A DNA stretch of 64,000 nucleotides, from the NCBI GenBank assembly GCA_023634235.1, contig JAMKCF010000003.1, forward strand, positions 5,298,958 through 5,362,957, given 5' to 3'. This document shows positions 34,328-46,699 of the stretch, one piece after another. Under the pieces are notes generated by a model that ran no database searches, was not told the origin of the DNA, and saw only the letters and a list, made by a program, of their open reading frames with translations. The stretch comes from Pisaster brevispinus (lineage: Eukaryota; Echinodermata; Asteroidea; Forcipulatida; Asteriidae). A program made the position numbers and the translations under genes. How positions within the stretch are numbered: position 1 is the first letter of the stretch; every line of letters begins with the position of its first letter.

Positions 34328-37300
34328 ATGGATTCTTTTCTACTGAAACCAGACAAGGGAGAAATGAGGCTTCAAGCCAATCTGGAGTTATCTCTCAGGG
34401 AAAATGGATTTAAGAGTCCCAGACCAACCCCAAAGTTCCTCAAAGAAGAGACTACATTTTCTCAAAAGAAGGTAAATCTTCCTCACTTGAAAGCATCTTG
34501 TCGCATTTTCCAACGCAAGTTTTATATCAACTTCTTGACCATAGAGCATTGAGAATCCTTACTTTAATTGTTGTTTGCGTCTGTTGTGCACGCCCTCTCA
34601 GCTGTGGATAAACGGTATCAATAGCATGTAACATGCCTGTTTAGTACAGGAATGATATTCTTCCTACTTAAATCTGATTTCTGATTTTTTTGCCCTTGGA
34701 AACATTAGAAAAACTGTGATTAAAGGGAAGGTATACGTTTGGTAATGAGTCTGAAAAATAATGGCAATAAAAACTTACTTGGTAAGAAGTACAGCAGCTT
34801 TGGGTAGTATAATGCATTTTGAGAAACTTTTCACTTCAAAGTACTGCGGTTATGGAAAATATATATCACTTTTTATCCCCCAAAATTTGAATCTGAGAAG
34901 CATTATGGCCGTAACGCTTTTCAGATCGTGTATTCCTATAGGGAATATTCTTCCTGCGTGGAAATACTTGCTCCGGTTTTTCGAAGATATCTCAAAAACG
35001 CGACCACCTTTTGAAGTGAAATTTTCACAGGTTAGTTTTATTGTAGTATATACCTACATTTATATAGGACTAAAACAATCAAACGGTTCCAAAAACCAAA
35101 GGTATACTTTGCCTTTAAATAGCCTGAAAAGTATATTAAAGCCTATACCATATGAACATGTAGGTCAGCCCTTGTATTAAAAAATGTTCCTACTTTTTTC
35201 CAAGGACCAAATATGCCTGTTCGTAGCTAATACAGCCTTCAGGTTCGCCTAGAAATGGTAGATCTTACAGAGGTCTTCTGCTCATACAAAAGAAAGTTCT
35301 CATCGTAATTGTTTTAATTTTCCCATTTCAGCATAGAGGAGTGACCCCCAGGAAGACGGGTCCCCCGCGGCCTCCCTTAAAGAGTGTCCCCCCTGTCAGT
35401 CGTCTCTTTCCCAACAAGACCAGAGAGGAAGAGTCCAGACCCAGAGCCATCTCCTTCAGACAGTCAGAACCTTGTATCCTTTTGAAGTCTCTTGTTCCCT
35501 TATGGCCATGTCACACGGGGCAATTACCAGGCGACCAAGATCGAGGTGCCCTTTAGAAAGGAAAAACTGCCTTGCTCTTATAAGAAGGAAGTTTCTGTTA
35601 CTAACTTTTACTAAATACCCAAAGTATTTGTATGGGAGAGAAAAATACAAATTGTCATACCTTTGACCCCTGACCTTTATGACCCTTGACCTTCATGACC
35701 CTTTTTTAGCTGTTCTACTGCAGAGTCCTCACTACAACGAGAAGAGTAGAGGCTCCTTCTTTGATCAGTGCTTCACAGTTGTGCAGAAACTTGGTGAAGG
35801 ATCTTTTGGTGAGGTTAGTCAAAAAACCTTTACTCTGTCTTCAATCGGTACAATCAGCAAAGCCTTGTATACCCTTTGAGCCATACACACTCAACGAGGT
35901 AAAAAATGGGGTGTTTGTGGTCACATGTAAATATGTAAAAATTTACCCTGAATAATTTGAAATAGACCATGTAAGTCTTGCTTGTAATCAAACCTTTTTG
36001 GGACCGGTCCCTCGTACATTGCTTTAGTGCCTGAAGGAAACAAACTTGACTCCCAGTGGTGACGCTTGTGTCCTTGAGCAAAACACTTTACCTTAATAAT
36101 TGCTTCTCATCGCCCAGGAGTAAAAGGGGGTTCATGTGAGGGTAGAGACTGTTGATGTGAATGATTAGCAACCTGCATGCCAATTTAGTTGCCGGTGCTG
36201 CATACTCCAAAGGAGTTGAGAAGGTGTCAGGAATGCTTATAGGGGTAATTGAACAGGAGTAACATTTTATTTAAAAACTGTTTTGTTTGTTTTTATACCA
36301 GGTGTACAAAGTGAAATGCAAAGAGAGTGGGAAGCTGTATGCAGTAAAGAGGTCTAGAGAGAGATTCAAGGGTGAGGCTGACAAGTAAGTGGCCATCTTG
36401 GTCTGTTTCCCTGTCTACTCAATAACTATAATACACAAATTCATATCAGATAAAGGAAGCACCCATGCATAAGTTAAAAGCCGACATTCCAAATTTATTT
36501 TAATTAACTTTTCACATGGTTGTTATTTTATGCATGTGATGGGATACACCAAGTAAGGATACTGGTCTTTGACAATTACCAAAAGTATACCCTGCCTTTA
36601 ATGAAAAAAAATATTAGTTCGACACTGATTGGATGTTGATTGACCAATAGGAGGAGGAAGCTAGAGGAGGTCCACCAACACGAGACGCTGAGCAGACACC
36701 CAAACTGTGTGGAGTTCTTCAAGGCATGGGCGGAGAAGGGACATCTGTACATACAGACGGAGCTATGCCAAATGAGGTTAACAAAAAGACAAAGACTCAT
36801 TTTTACAAGAGCAATTTTCGATGCTCATGGCGCATGAACATTATTACCCTGTCACTTGGCCATTTATTTTATTCCCTGGCACCATCTTAACTCCCTGTGT
36901 AGTATACAGCCTGTGCTGTGAAGTGTGTAGCACACCAAGCTGAAGCAATCGCAGAAACCATCTCTGCACTCACAGCTACCAATTTATACCCGTAGTGTAG
37001 AGAAGCAAAATTTAATATACGAGTGTCATAATCGGGATTCTAATAATTTCTGCCTAGTGGTGTGTGCATGCATCTATTTTGCATAAGTTTGGTTTGGGAT
37101 TGATTTCATCATGAGTGTCAGATCACCTTTGTATAATGTGACCTTTGACATCACTCCTGTAGCAAATTTTTGGCAAAACTAAACCTTTATGCATACCGCC
37201 ATGCAAATTTCATTAGAAATTGAGTTGCAATCAAAGGGCATTTTTGCCCACATTATAGTGTGTGATTTTGATTCCATCGCAAGTTAAAGCAATGTACGTA

Positions 37301-40300
37301 AGAAAGATCCCAGCCTTCCCCACAATGGTCCAAGTACACTTTAGACTTGCAGTATAGAGGGCGCAATGCATAAAACTTATGCATATTTTGAATATTTGTT
37401 ATGCATTTTTTCCCCCCAGTCTTGAAGAATATGCGGAAAGTCATCATGATATATCTGAGAGTACAGTATGGGGATTCTTACTGGATCTGATCAAGGTAAT
37501 GCATAGTGAAGGATTTCCCTTGTATAGCCTCGTAAAATTGCCACTCAACATATATCAGTTGCTACTCAAAAATCATCATTTGCTATGGTATTGGCGTTCA
37601 GTTTAACACATATTAGGTGCTGGACATCTGCTCTAGAATAGCAAAGGTCGTGGGTTCGGAGTGAATTGCCTAAATAATATCATTGTTCCAAAGACATTCA
37701 TTTGGAATCGTGTATGGGTGTTCGATGTCTCTTGCGTAACTACACAAAAGCTTGCCCCGAATCATGTGACATAGCAACTGTCTCTTTAGTCTGAGGAATT
37801 CAATTATAAGCAGTAGCTTGTGACTAAGCAAGTCAGTGCACCAGACATTATTCGCAAATGGTTTATTGTTTCAACTAACTGGAGCTCAAAGGGCAAAATA
37901 GTCGGGCCTCTTTTTTGGTACAAATAGAATTGGTATTCTCTATTGCTGTTGTAGACAGGGGACATGACACCCTTTCTTTGTTTCCTCCCGTTTAGGGTGT
38001 GAAGCACCTTCATGATCATGACTTGCTTCATCTTGACATCAAACCTGATAACATCTTTGTCTCTGTGAATGGAGTTTGTAAACTGGGTGACTTTGGACTC
38101 ACTATACAACTCGGGAAGGTGAGTGTGAGTTTTTATTGGTGCAAGGTTTGTTTGTTTCCACTCATAACTCAATATCTTCACAGTGTGTACTTATTATCAT
38201 TATGATGTTTATTATTATTATATAGTTCTGGTAGTGAAACCAAGCCTCATAGGTGAATTTAATCACTAGCTCGCAAACCTGAGGAAACCTGTAAACAAGA
38301 GTGCTTGCTTGCTATGTGAACCAGAAACACGAGAGTTAATCCCTACTCTTCCAAGATAAGTGTTCTGGGTTGTTCTAATATGTGCACTAGCAATGCTAGT
38401 GCACGGGACCTACGGCTTAAAGTCCCATCGGAAGGACAAAGCAACTATGGTAAAGTATTTTGCTCAAGGACACAAGTGTCAAGACCGGGACTCAAACCCA
38501 TACTCTGCAAATCAGAAACACCAGAGCTTGAGTCCGGTGCTTTTAACTGCTCAGCCATAACACCAAACAGAAAACAGAAAGTCCACTCTTAGCCCTACTT
38601 TGGCTTAGGGCTGATAAAATATTTCAGGGTTTGCTGTTTGCTTTTTCAGTGACTAGCCAGCAGGACCATTTGGCGTGGCACTTCACAAGGCAGACAGTTT
38701 TTTCACTTGTCCATATATTATAGTAAATGGGGAGGCTTTTCAACACTGATCTAGGAGAGAATTTTGATGGGCTATTTTAACTGAAATTTGCCCAGCAGAA
38801 CACTGTAACGCTTTTTAGCCCTAATGTTGGTGGTCTCCCTATTTTGTCAATATTTTTGTTCGGGGGTGCCAGGCAGAAGCCATTCAACCTGTAATTGCCG
38901 TATAGCCAGGGATCACACCCAAGTTTATGATTCAACCTGGGAAGTGACAGCAGAGGGATGACCTTAAGGGGTGCAATATTCGATTTCAAATGTCAAGTAA
39001 ATAAACCACAAGGGAAGCCGACTGGGTAAATTTTAAATAATTTGGGGTTGAACAAAGAACATTTTTTACCAGAGCAGGACTTGTCTGATGTTACTAATTC
39101 ATGTCACTAATTCTTCGTCTGGTTCATCTTTGAATGGCAGAGTGACTTAACGGAGGCTCAAGAGGGGGACCCAAGGTACCTAGCCCCGGAGCTACTGCAG
39201 GGCAAGTTTGGCAAGCATGCTGATGTCTTTAGGTAAGGACGTGATAGGGGAACTGGCAGGGCAGGGCTAAGTGTTCCTAAAGCCCTAGGCACCTGTGTTT
39301 TGTAGGCCATAGGCAAAATTCAGTCTTGTGATGCACTCATTTTCCAATAGATAGAGTCCTTATAAACGTGGAAACAAACAAGTTTCCAGAATGGTGAAAA
39401 ATTTTATTTTATATCCCATTGCGAAATTTTGAACATTATTATGCCATTTGATGTCAACAATAAATGGGTTTGCACACTCCACACAGGAGTGTTGTGTTAG
39501 GTTAAAGGTCAAGTTCAATGCTGATCTGATTGAATAACATGGAATAAAGAAAAAAAAAATCAAAAATGTAGAGATGTGGCATAATTTGTGTTTTTTAGAT
39601 GTTAACAATTTTCATACATAAAGGGTATCAAATTGATGGCATTTTACCAGCAGTAACAGACTTGTCATATTTTTTTCCATAAGGACTCTATCTATTGGAA
39701 AATGAGTGCATCACAGAACTGAACTTGACCTTACAGCCCCTTTTTATCTGCTGCCAAACTTGTGTGAAAGATGCTTTGCTGATTTTGTTGTATTCATACG
39801 TTTCTAGCATTGGAATAACAATACTGGAGCTTGCGTGTGATCTGGACTTGCCTCAGAACGGACAGCTGTGGCATCAGCTACGCCATGGGGACATACCGTG
39901 GGATATCACAAAAGGTAAGCTGGATGCAGACCATGAGACCTATGACATCACATGTTTACAAAAAGAGCCACAGAGCCCGGACTTCCTGCAGGCACAATTT
40001 GTACACAGCTGAATGGAAGATGTAAAATCTTGCATTTTGTGGCGATTGCATTGTTCAATTTTTTATGCAAAGAATGGGGGCACAAATCAAAACTTGTACA
40101 GCTGTTATTTTTATACCTTGAATTTATGTGGAAATTATGACAAAATATAATATTGTTCGTATTATTACGGGAAAGCTCTATTAAAGAAACAGGCTCAAAT
40201 GAAACATCCTTTTTGTCTGACAGGTCACACCTGTTAACTTCATATAATTCCTTTTCCAAATAGTGGACATAATTGGATCATGCACAAACCAGTAGGGCTG

Positions 40301-43300
40301 CTGACCGCCCCACGCAGATTAACTGCTCATTCATTAAGTTTATAATGACCCAAGTAATTCAATGTGAACACACCTAATCTGTGAAAAGGATGAATAGTTT
40401 CAGATTTTTTTGGGCCAAAACTCTGAAAAAAACTCATGCACCAAAAATGCTTGCAAAGCAATATCCAGAAAATTGCAAGTACAGCTCACGAGCTAACTGT
40501 CCATCTGGCCACCTGGTCTGTGGCCCTCCAGTGGAGGGCACCGATGAATGACCATGAGGACTGGTCAGAAGGCACCCCAAGGGTAATTATAATAATAATA
40601 ATAATAATAATACACAGGTTCTTATATAGCGCTTTTAACAAGATCAAAGCGCTTTACAATTGCTAAAAAGGAGTCTGTGATTCTTCAAGATTGCCTCTGA
40701 TTTTACCCCTATGAATGTTTACAATCAGGTATTTCAAAGAGACTGAAGGACATGATTGCATCCATGATGAATCCAGACTTCAGCAAGAGGCCGACCCTGC
40801 AAGATTTACTGGACCTCCCCATCATGAGATCAGTGAGGAGGAGAAGATATGTCTCCCTCTGCTTCCGAAAGATGGTGAGTCAAGATCTGGGCCCAAGTTC
40901 ATAGAGCTGCTTTAGCACAAAAAGTAGCTAAGCATAACAAAATGATGCTTACCAGAATGAGGTTACCAGCTAAACTCCCATGTCACATGTACAATTTGAG
41001 ATTGGTATCGTGCTCATTTCTGCTAAGCAGAAAATTTTTAAGCAATATTTTCTGCTTAAGGAGCTCTATGAAACTGGGCCCAAGTTAATAGAGCTGGTTA
41101 AGCAAAAAACCTAGCAAAGTACAAAGCACTTCAGCTCATCAGGAAAAGATTACCAGCAAAAAATATCACCTTTTCAGAGAGTGTGGGTTTGAAACCCGCC
41201 TGGCTGGTCCTGATGCTTGTGCCCTTTAGCAAGATACTTTACCATTGGTTGCTTTGTCCTTCGGATGGGACGTAAAGCCATAGGGCCTTAGGGCCATAGG
41301 GTGTACTAGGGTTGGTAGGGCACATAAAAGAACAAAGAAGACTTTATTGTGGAAGAGGAGGGGTTTACCTTGGTGTTTCTGGTTTATTGCAAGCACCCTT
41401 GTATACAGGTTTCTGCAAGCTTCCGAATCACAATGACTAAGTTCACTTTTGGACATCCTTGGTTTCATTACCAGATATTAATAATGATAATGTACTAACC
41501 CTCACAGCTCTGTGTTGCAGTCACTCTGTGGATATCCCTTTGTTCTGTACACTTATGGAAAATCCTATTCTTCAACCCTGTAAAAAAACACTGTGTGGAC
41601 GTGTGCAAGTCCACATAGTGTTTCAAGTCCCTACATTATGTGGACCTCATTTGTATTCAGGTCCACACTTCATATGTAGCATTAAAACATATCAGTTTTA
41701 ATCAGATGTTGTAAGCCAGGCTAAAGCTAAGTTTGAGACTTGCATAGTGTCTTTGAGGTATTGACGTTGGTTTTAATGTTATTGCAGTGGATAGCAATGA
41801 TCTCCTGTCTCAGCCTGATATGGGGAATGCTGGTGACTTTCTTTTTCATCATTATTCGCCCATTCTCCACAAAACGCCCAGAGAGCCCTCCCACTGTGAA
41901 CCACAAGCCACTACAGCGACCGTCCGACTGGGATCTCAGTTTTTCTGATGGTAAGTTTTCTCATATTCAACAGGAAGGCAACAAATGTTAAGTAAATTTT
42001 AAAATCAAGGGTTCACTGATAAAGGATTTGTTCTAGTTAAGATGGATTAACCTGAGGCCTCTCATCTCCTCCTGGATGTCATCTGTTGGACTGTGCATTG
42101 GTCGATTGTCTGAACTGCTTTCCAATGGTCTGATTGTGCTTCAGAAAAACACAACCGTCAACAAAATTGAGCCATTAAAATCTGCAAATGTCAATCAGAA
42201 AATGGGTGTCCAAACAGAGTTTCATGGACAAAAACATAATATTAATGGCTAGGAAAAAAAGTTGGATTTTGACTGAAAAAAATCCTGGTCGAGGTTTGAC
42301 CAACCAGACACAAGAGGTTTCCTTGTAGAGTTGGTGGCCTTTTTGGCTGCAATGTGATCGGAGAGGTGATGGCAGGTAATGTGGCCGAAGAGAGCACATC
42401 TTTTTTTAATAAAGAACTCTATATTTTTTATCTGCAGATGAATGTTTTGAGACGGATGCATCCCACAGTTCCTACGGCCATTCTCTCGCACACTCGTCAT
42501 TTTCCAGCGATGACGAGAGGAGTAAACTATACAGTGCAGCCAAGGAATTTTCTAGGTGCCTCAAATGTAGTTTTTGCCCAAAAGCAACTCTAAAAAAAAA
42601 CATAGCTATTTTTTATTTTTTTTTATTTACAAAGGTTGACCTTCGCAAAGCTACGAAGACTAATGTCATAAAATTGCAAATGAGGTTTGAAAGCAAAGAA
42701 AATTCTTGCTTACTAGAATCAACTTACCAACATAAGTACCTCGTGTTGGCTATTGCGGGAGTACTACCAGTGTTTATTAGTGACGTACCATGTCTTGATT
42801 CAAAGAGAGTAGTAGCAGCAGTGTTGCCAACATTGACAATGTCTTTATCGTATCATGATTCAAAGGGAGTAAAGTACATCAGTATCAGCTGTGTTGCCAA
42901 CATTAGGAATGCTGCACCTTATATTGATTCAAAGAGACTATAAAGCATATTGTCGGCAGTCTCCAGTCATTGTTATCTACATGTATACCTTATCTTCATT
43001 CAAAAAATATCAGCAGTTACAATTGCTGTACCTTACCTTTAAAGCATACTCTCTTCTTTATTGCAGTTGCTCAGCAATAGCTACCTCCGGGACACCCCTC
43101 TTAAATAGAAGTCGTAGACGAACCCCCCTCTTACCAAGAAGCTCCTCCCCCATCGTTCATGGCATAATGAATAACAGTGTTGATAGGTAAGGGATATAAG
43201 TTGTAACTATAAATATAAATCATCCTCAGGTTGATAGTAACAATTTGCAGCCATTTTTCTTTTCTCCATTTATTGTAAACCAAGCTGAGGTCATGACAAA

Positions 43301-44807
43301 TAGTCTAGTCTCCATGCATCAGGAATTTGTGCGCAGTACGAAAGGTCAAATTTCATGGAGTTTTGATCAAATATCATCAAAACTCAGAAATAAACTGAAC
43401 ATTCTCTGTACAAAAATGTACAGACCATATATTTTTATCGAACATTTTATAACTCCACGTAAGCCAATTTCGTATAGCTGGTAACAACCAATCATGCTCA
43501 ACTGAGAATAATGTTGTAAAGCAGAGGCAGGTTACCAGCCAAATAGCCGGGGCTTTTTGTTGGTCCGTGCATACTTTTACTTGGCATGACTGTTACTTAG
43601 ATCACCAACAATAGGGCTGGATAGCTCAGTTGGTCGAGCGCCGGCCATGTTAATCCGGAGGTCGCAGGTTCAAGTCCCACTCTTATCAATTTGTCTTTGT
43701 TCAACCCAAAATTATTACAAATATACGTAACTTCCCTTGAAGTTTATTACTTGAGATTTGACATGATGTAACAAATTCTGATTTGCTTTGATTTTTTTGT
43801 TCAACACAGATGGACGCCCAACGGCAGTCCCAACATCAGTGCACTCCATGATGAGATTGTATCTCCACTACGCCTCAGTTTTGATGAGCCCAAAGTACTG
43901 AACAAGTCGACGCTGGAACCCAAGAACCTCATGCAGGTAAACAAACACTGCACAAGGCTATAAACCAGTCAAATTGAGAAGATTCCAATTGTCCATATTT
44001 TTTACAGGAAAGCTCCATTATAGATAGAAGCTAAAATAAAACATCCTTCTCATCTGGCAGCTCACACCTGTTACCTCCATGTAATTTCTCTTCCAAACAG
44101 TGGATTTAATTGGATCATGCACAAACCAGTAGGGCGGCTGACCCCCCCCCCCCAGAAAGATTAACTGCTCATTCATTAAGTTTAATGAACCAAGTAATTC
44201 AATGTTAACACACCCACTCAGTGAATAGGATGTATGCTTTCCGAGTTTTTGTGGCCAAACTTGGAAATTCTTTCATGGAGCTTTCCCGTAATGACCGCAC
44301 TATTGGGCGCTTTCAACAGTGAATTACCCTGCATCACAATTACTGTTTTTATCATATTTTGACTGTCTGTATGTTGTTTTCTTGTGTCAATGACCAAATA
44401 ATTAATAATAATAACAATGAAAAAATGACACTCCATAACGAGAAACCCTACTTTGATTGAATTGGAGGAAAAGGCATGAATTTGAATGCATGTTTTATCA
44501 AAATTGAATTAACTTTTGCTGAAAATGGTAGGAAAACTTATATTAATTTGATCTTTCTTGATGAGCTCTGCTAACTACAATTTGCAATGTTGTACCACTG
44601 TGGAGCTAGCGCCTGGCTTATAATCCCCCTAACCCTGACACTGACCCTGACCCTTACCCTTACCCTGACCCTTACCCTGACCCTGACTCTAACCCTAACC
44701 CCGGCCTTAACCCCACCCCATTTTCCCGTCATGAAAAATACTCAACTAAAATCTTTCAAAACTTCTGTATTTCTTTCCAGATATTTGATGATGCAGGGAA
44801 AGACTAG
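34328..44807 (+). CDS. PKMYT1: PKMYT1 (Myt1): membrane-associated CDK1-inhibitory kinase
   Basis: Wee1-family kinase that phosphorylates CDK1 at Thr14/Tyr15 and holds cells before mitosis; in animals it sits on ER/Golgi membranes. Fifteen coding exons: 34328-34471, 35332-35473, 35710-35813, 36302-36384, 36651-36776, 37420-37495, 37996-38118, 39141-39232, 39808-39914, 40729-40874, 41788-41950, 42438-42555, 43067-43186, 43810-43936, 44781-44807; all phases agree; about 565 residues (human 499). N-terminus has the conserved VSRLFPNKT and AISFR. Kinase landmarks: Gly loop [15 protein letters not shown] lysine, catalytic [11 protein letters not shown] in [19 protein letters not shown]. After the kinase domain comes a hydrophobic anchor [17 protein letters not shown] (exon 11), then a Ser/Pro-rich tail with TP/SP sites ([12 protein letters not shown]) and EPKNLMQIFDD, matching the RNL-type cyclin-binding end of vertebrate Myt1. 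The exon at 34313 starts after a splice site, so a 5' UTR exon lies upstream. Confidence 0.96.
34720..35118. mobile_element. TTAA-flanked MITE (piggyBac-like ends)
   Basis: Flanked by TTAA on both sides (34720-34723, 35115-35118). Inverted ends AGGGAAGGTATACGTTTGG and (reverse complement) AGGCAAAGTATACCTTTGG. About 390 bp with no coding frame. It lies in PKMYT1 intron 1. Right-end fragments of the same family are at 36500-36602 and 56960-57070. Confidence 0.8.
36035..36275 (+). mobile_element. Degraded SINE (Ser/Leu-like family)
   Basis: Starts in the B-box region (TTGACTCCCAGTGGTGACGC), then TTGTGTCCTTGAGCAAAACACTTTACC and a tail (GGAGTTGAGAAGGTGTCAGGAATGC) similar to 3420-3470. It lies in PKMYT1 intron 3. 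Confidence 0.55.
38280..38570 (-). mobile_element. SINE (Ser/Leu-like family), antisense
   Basis: On the minus strand: CTGAGCAGTTAAAAGCACCGGACTCAAGCTCTGGTG, B-box GGGTTTGAGTCCCGG, GACACTTGTGTCCTTGAGCA, then GTCCTTCCGATGGGACTTTAAGCC. It lies in PKMYT1 intron 7. Confidence 0.65.
38815..39095 (-). mobile_element. SINE pieces, GGCTAGATAGCTCAGTTGG family
   Basis: Shares AGCCCTAATGTTGGTGGTCTCC, TTGTTCGGGGGTGCCAG, AGGGATCACACCCAAGTTTATGATTCAACC with 54120-54250 and GTTGAACAAAGAA..., ACTGGGTAAA with 7585. Order of blocks is partly rearranged. Confidence 0.5.
40160..40430. mobile_element. MITE, TTACGGGAAAGCTC family, truncated copy
   Basis: Begins ATTACGGGAAAGCTCTATT and shares about 230 bp with the copy at 44004 (GGATCATGCACAAACCAGTAGGG, TTAACTGCTCATTCATTAAGTT). 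The right terminal repeat is missing. Confidence 0.65.
40590..40672 (-). mobile_element. LINE/SINE 3' tail with (ATT)n
   Basis: On the minus strand this reads GTAAAGCGCTTTGATC...AAGCGCTATATAAGAACC followed by (ATT)n, the same tail form as the LINE fragment at 57306-57400 and the SINE end at 48540-48590. Confidence 0.6.
40889..41082. mobile_element. Foldback MITE, GGGCCCAATTTCATAGAGCTG family
   Basis: Begins GGGCCCAAGTTCATAGAGCTGC and ends GAGCTCTATGAAACTGGGCCC. A second, truncated copy in the same orientation follows at about 41076-41165. It starts only 15 bases after the PKMYT1 exon 10 donor. Confidence 0.8.
41176..41345 (+). mobile_element. SINE (Ser/Leu-like family), 5'-truncated
   Basis: CAGAGAGTGTGGGTTTGAAACCCG (B-box), GATGCTTGTGCCCTTTAGCAAG, GTCCTTCGGATGGGACGTAAAGCC. 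It lies in PKMYT1 intron 10. Confidence 0.65.
42770..42950. repeat. Three-copy tandem repeat, unit about 68 bp
   Basis: Each unit has GATTCAAAG(A/G)GAGTA, GTGTTGCCAACATT and a T(A)TCATGATT-like end. It lies in PKMYT1 intron 12. Confidence 0.65.
43612..43790 (+). mobile_element. tRNA-derived SINE, GGCTGGATAGCTCAGTTGG family
   Basis: Best tRNA-like head in the window: GGGCTGGATAGCTCAGTTGG (A box) and GGTCGCAGGTTCAAGTCCC (B box), then CTTTGTTCAACCCAAAATTATT and ACTTCCCTTGAAGTTTATTACTT. No matching acceptor stem is visible (GGGCTGG versus CTCTTATCAA), so it is a SINE and not a tRNA gene. Confidence 0.7.
44004..44296. mobile_element. MITE, TTACGGGAAAGCTCCAT family, full copy
   Basis: Ends TTTACAGGAAAGCTCCAT and ATGGAGCTTTCCCGTAA are inverted repeats of about 17 bp. 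It lies in PKMYT1 intron 14. Its relative in intron 9 of the same gene has the same orientation. Confidence 0.75.
44626..44706. repeat. Telomere-like hexamer array (CCCTRA)n
   Basis: About 13 units of CCCTGA/CCCTTA/CCCTAA in degenerate order inside PKMYT1 intron 14. It resembles the CCCTAA telomere strand but is mostly CCCTGA. A short TTAGGGTTAGGG run also precedes the SINE at 48153-48165. Confidence 0.7.
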
Positions 44808-46698
44808 AGTATGATAGTTAAGGACGTTGTGATATATGCAAGTATATTTAGTTTAACTGTTTTTGTATATTACCGGGATGCATTGTACAGAACAGGGTCC
44901 AATTTGATAGAGCTGCTTAGCATAAGAAATAGCTCAGCACAGAACAATTGTGCTTACCAGAAATACGTCACCTTTTCACAAGTACCAACTGCGACTGGTT
45001 TTCTTGTTAATTTTTGCTTAGCGGAAATTTGTTAAGAAACTATCTTCTGTTTGAGCAGCTGGAGTAAAATTGGGCCCTACAGATCATCATCATGCCACCA
45101 GCTTTGTCTTGTTCCCTGTGTGCAATAGGTTCTCATTATACCCAGAAGGGGGGCCAGACTATTTTGCCCTTGATGCATTGCTTTGGTAGCATTATTTTCA
45201 ATGGGAGATAAAGCAAGATGGCTGCTCTGTGATGATGGTCTAACCATGCCAAAGATATAACCCTTAAATACCAGGTGTATATAATATTATATATATATCA
45301 TAGTTGAAATTTGGTTTAAAACAAAATTATAGAAGATTGCAAAAGTGGCAGATTTTTGTGTAAATAACTGCGGTGATTGTGTACAAAGGATCTGCCTTAT
45401 ATACAAGAACTTAAACTTGCGCCTAAATGTCCTCAGTATTATGCATGCCATGAGTGCCCGCCATGTTTTATATTGCACCTTGACGCTGTAATTCAGAACA
45501 CGGGTTTTGAATATCGGGGAAGTAGGAGTGGCTTTACACAAGTTTATTTAAAAGTGTTGCTGTCATAACTCCCTCTTGCAGCTAACAATGGAGGAGTGGG
45601 GGTGAGGTGTGCGTGCCTGTGTGGCCATACAGAGGAGAACACCAAAGACAGTAAATAGTTCCTGTAAAGTTGGCCAACCTTATCGGGAAAAACAATCATT
45701 TTTTTAACGCACAACTATGCGTGTTTGCATAAATATATCTCGTACCGCACACTGAAGTTGTATCAAATTCTTTGCATGATTGGCTGGTGAACCACTTGGT
45801 GATGTAGACAAGTAAAGTTAGAACACTTGACGCAGCTTGGCGCCGAAACCCAAGTTGCTCGTAAAGATGGCGCGTATTGGAAACTACCTGTATAGAAGCA
45901 AAAGGTCTACTAAACACAAGCTTGTTGAGATCTTCCCATGATGCACTTTGAAAATGGCCTCTACTGGGTAAACTGTAGAGGGCTCACTTGTATTGCGAGT
46001 CATCCATATTTGGTTCAGGTATCATGTTTGTACAAAGTTAGCTTTCATGTTAAAATATCATTCAAAATTGTCTCCAATTGTTCTCAATCAGGTTTCATAC
46101 TTACTTTTCAAGAAAGCTTGTTGTTACTTCATCACAAAAAAACTTATTGGTTTTGACGAATAAAAGAACACAACAACTGCCAAGGTGTGTTTTCGGGGAA
46201 ACATTTTGTTATTCAAAATAAATTCAGTCTTAAACAAAATGAACACCTCTTTGAAATATTTTATTTACAAAATAAAAAAGCAACTAAAGTAAATCCGTTG
46301 CCACCACTTGTATAAACCAACTCACCTGAAGTCATAATAATCTTGATTATGCGCCATTTTTTAGGAGTCAACATCGCTGTGTGTAGTACAGTAGTATTTT
46401 AGGTCACGCGGCATTTACACACTTACCATAATGTTAACATGCAATTTGAGTGTAGCAGACAGTAGCTGTGTGTGACTTTGTTGAAAACGGTCATGAGATA
46501 TGTTACATTGTTATGCCATGGTCATAGATTGTGAATTTGTATTGGTCAAGAACCAATCACGTGATGTGGTACAGAGACGCATGTAAGATGGCATAGGGGT
46601 GCATTACCTTGACAGATCGTATCCACATTGGTCGATGTCAGTGCTTTGTACAATATTAGAAATATTCTAGGGTTTGAGGTTGTAATTACGCTGGTTCT
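44808..46698. other. Intergenic region after PKMYT1
   Basis: No further gene recognised. It holds a MITE copy (44895-45077) and a segment at 45090-45240 that resembles 49480-49615 (CCCTGTNTGCAATA, GGATCTGACTATGTTGCCCT-like words). An AATAAA occurs near 46217, too far to assign safely. Confidence 0.4.
44895..45077. mobile_element. Foldback MITE, GGGCCCAATTTCATAGAGCTG family
   Basis: GGGTCCAATTTGATAGAGCTGCTTAGC at the left, AGCAGCTGGAGTAAAATTGGGCCC at the right, with the interior blocks of the family. Confidence 0.7.
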
Positions 46699-46699
46699 A

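Noticed and set aside
43612..43690. Possible functional tRNA gene
   Set aside because: A and B boxes are good, but the acceptor stem does not pair and the sequence continues into a SINE body seen elsewhere.
45696..45917. 73-residue minus-strand frame with a possible donor at TACAG/GTAGTT
   Set aside because: No recognisable domain and no in-phase second exon found.
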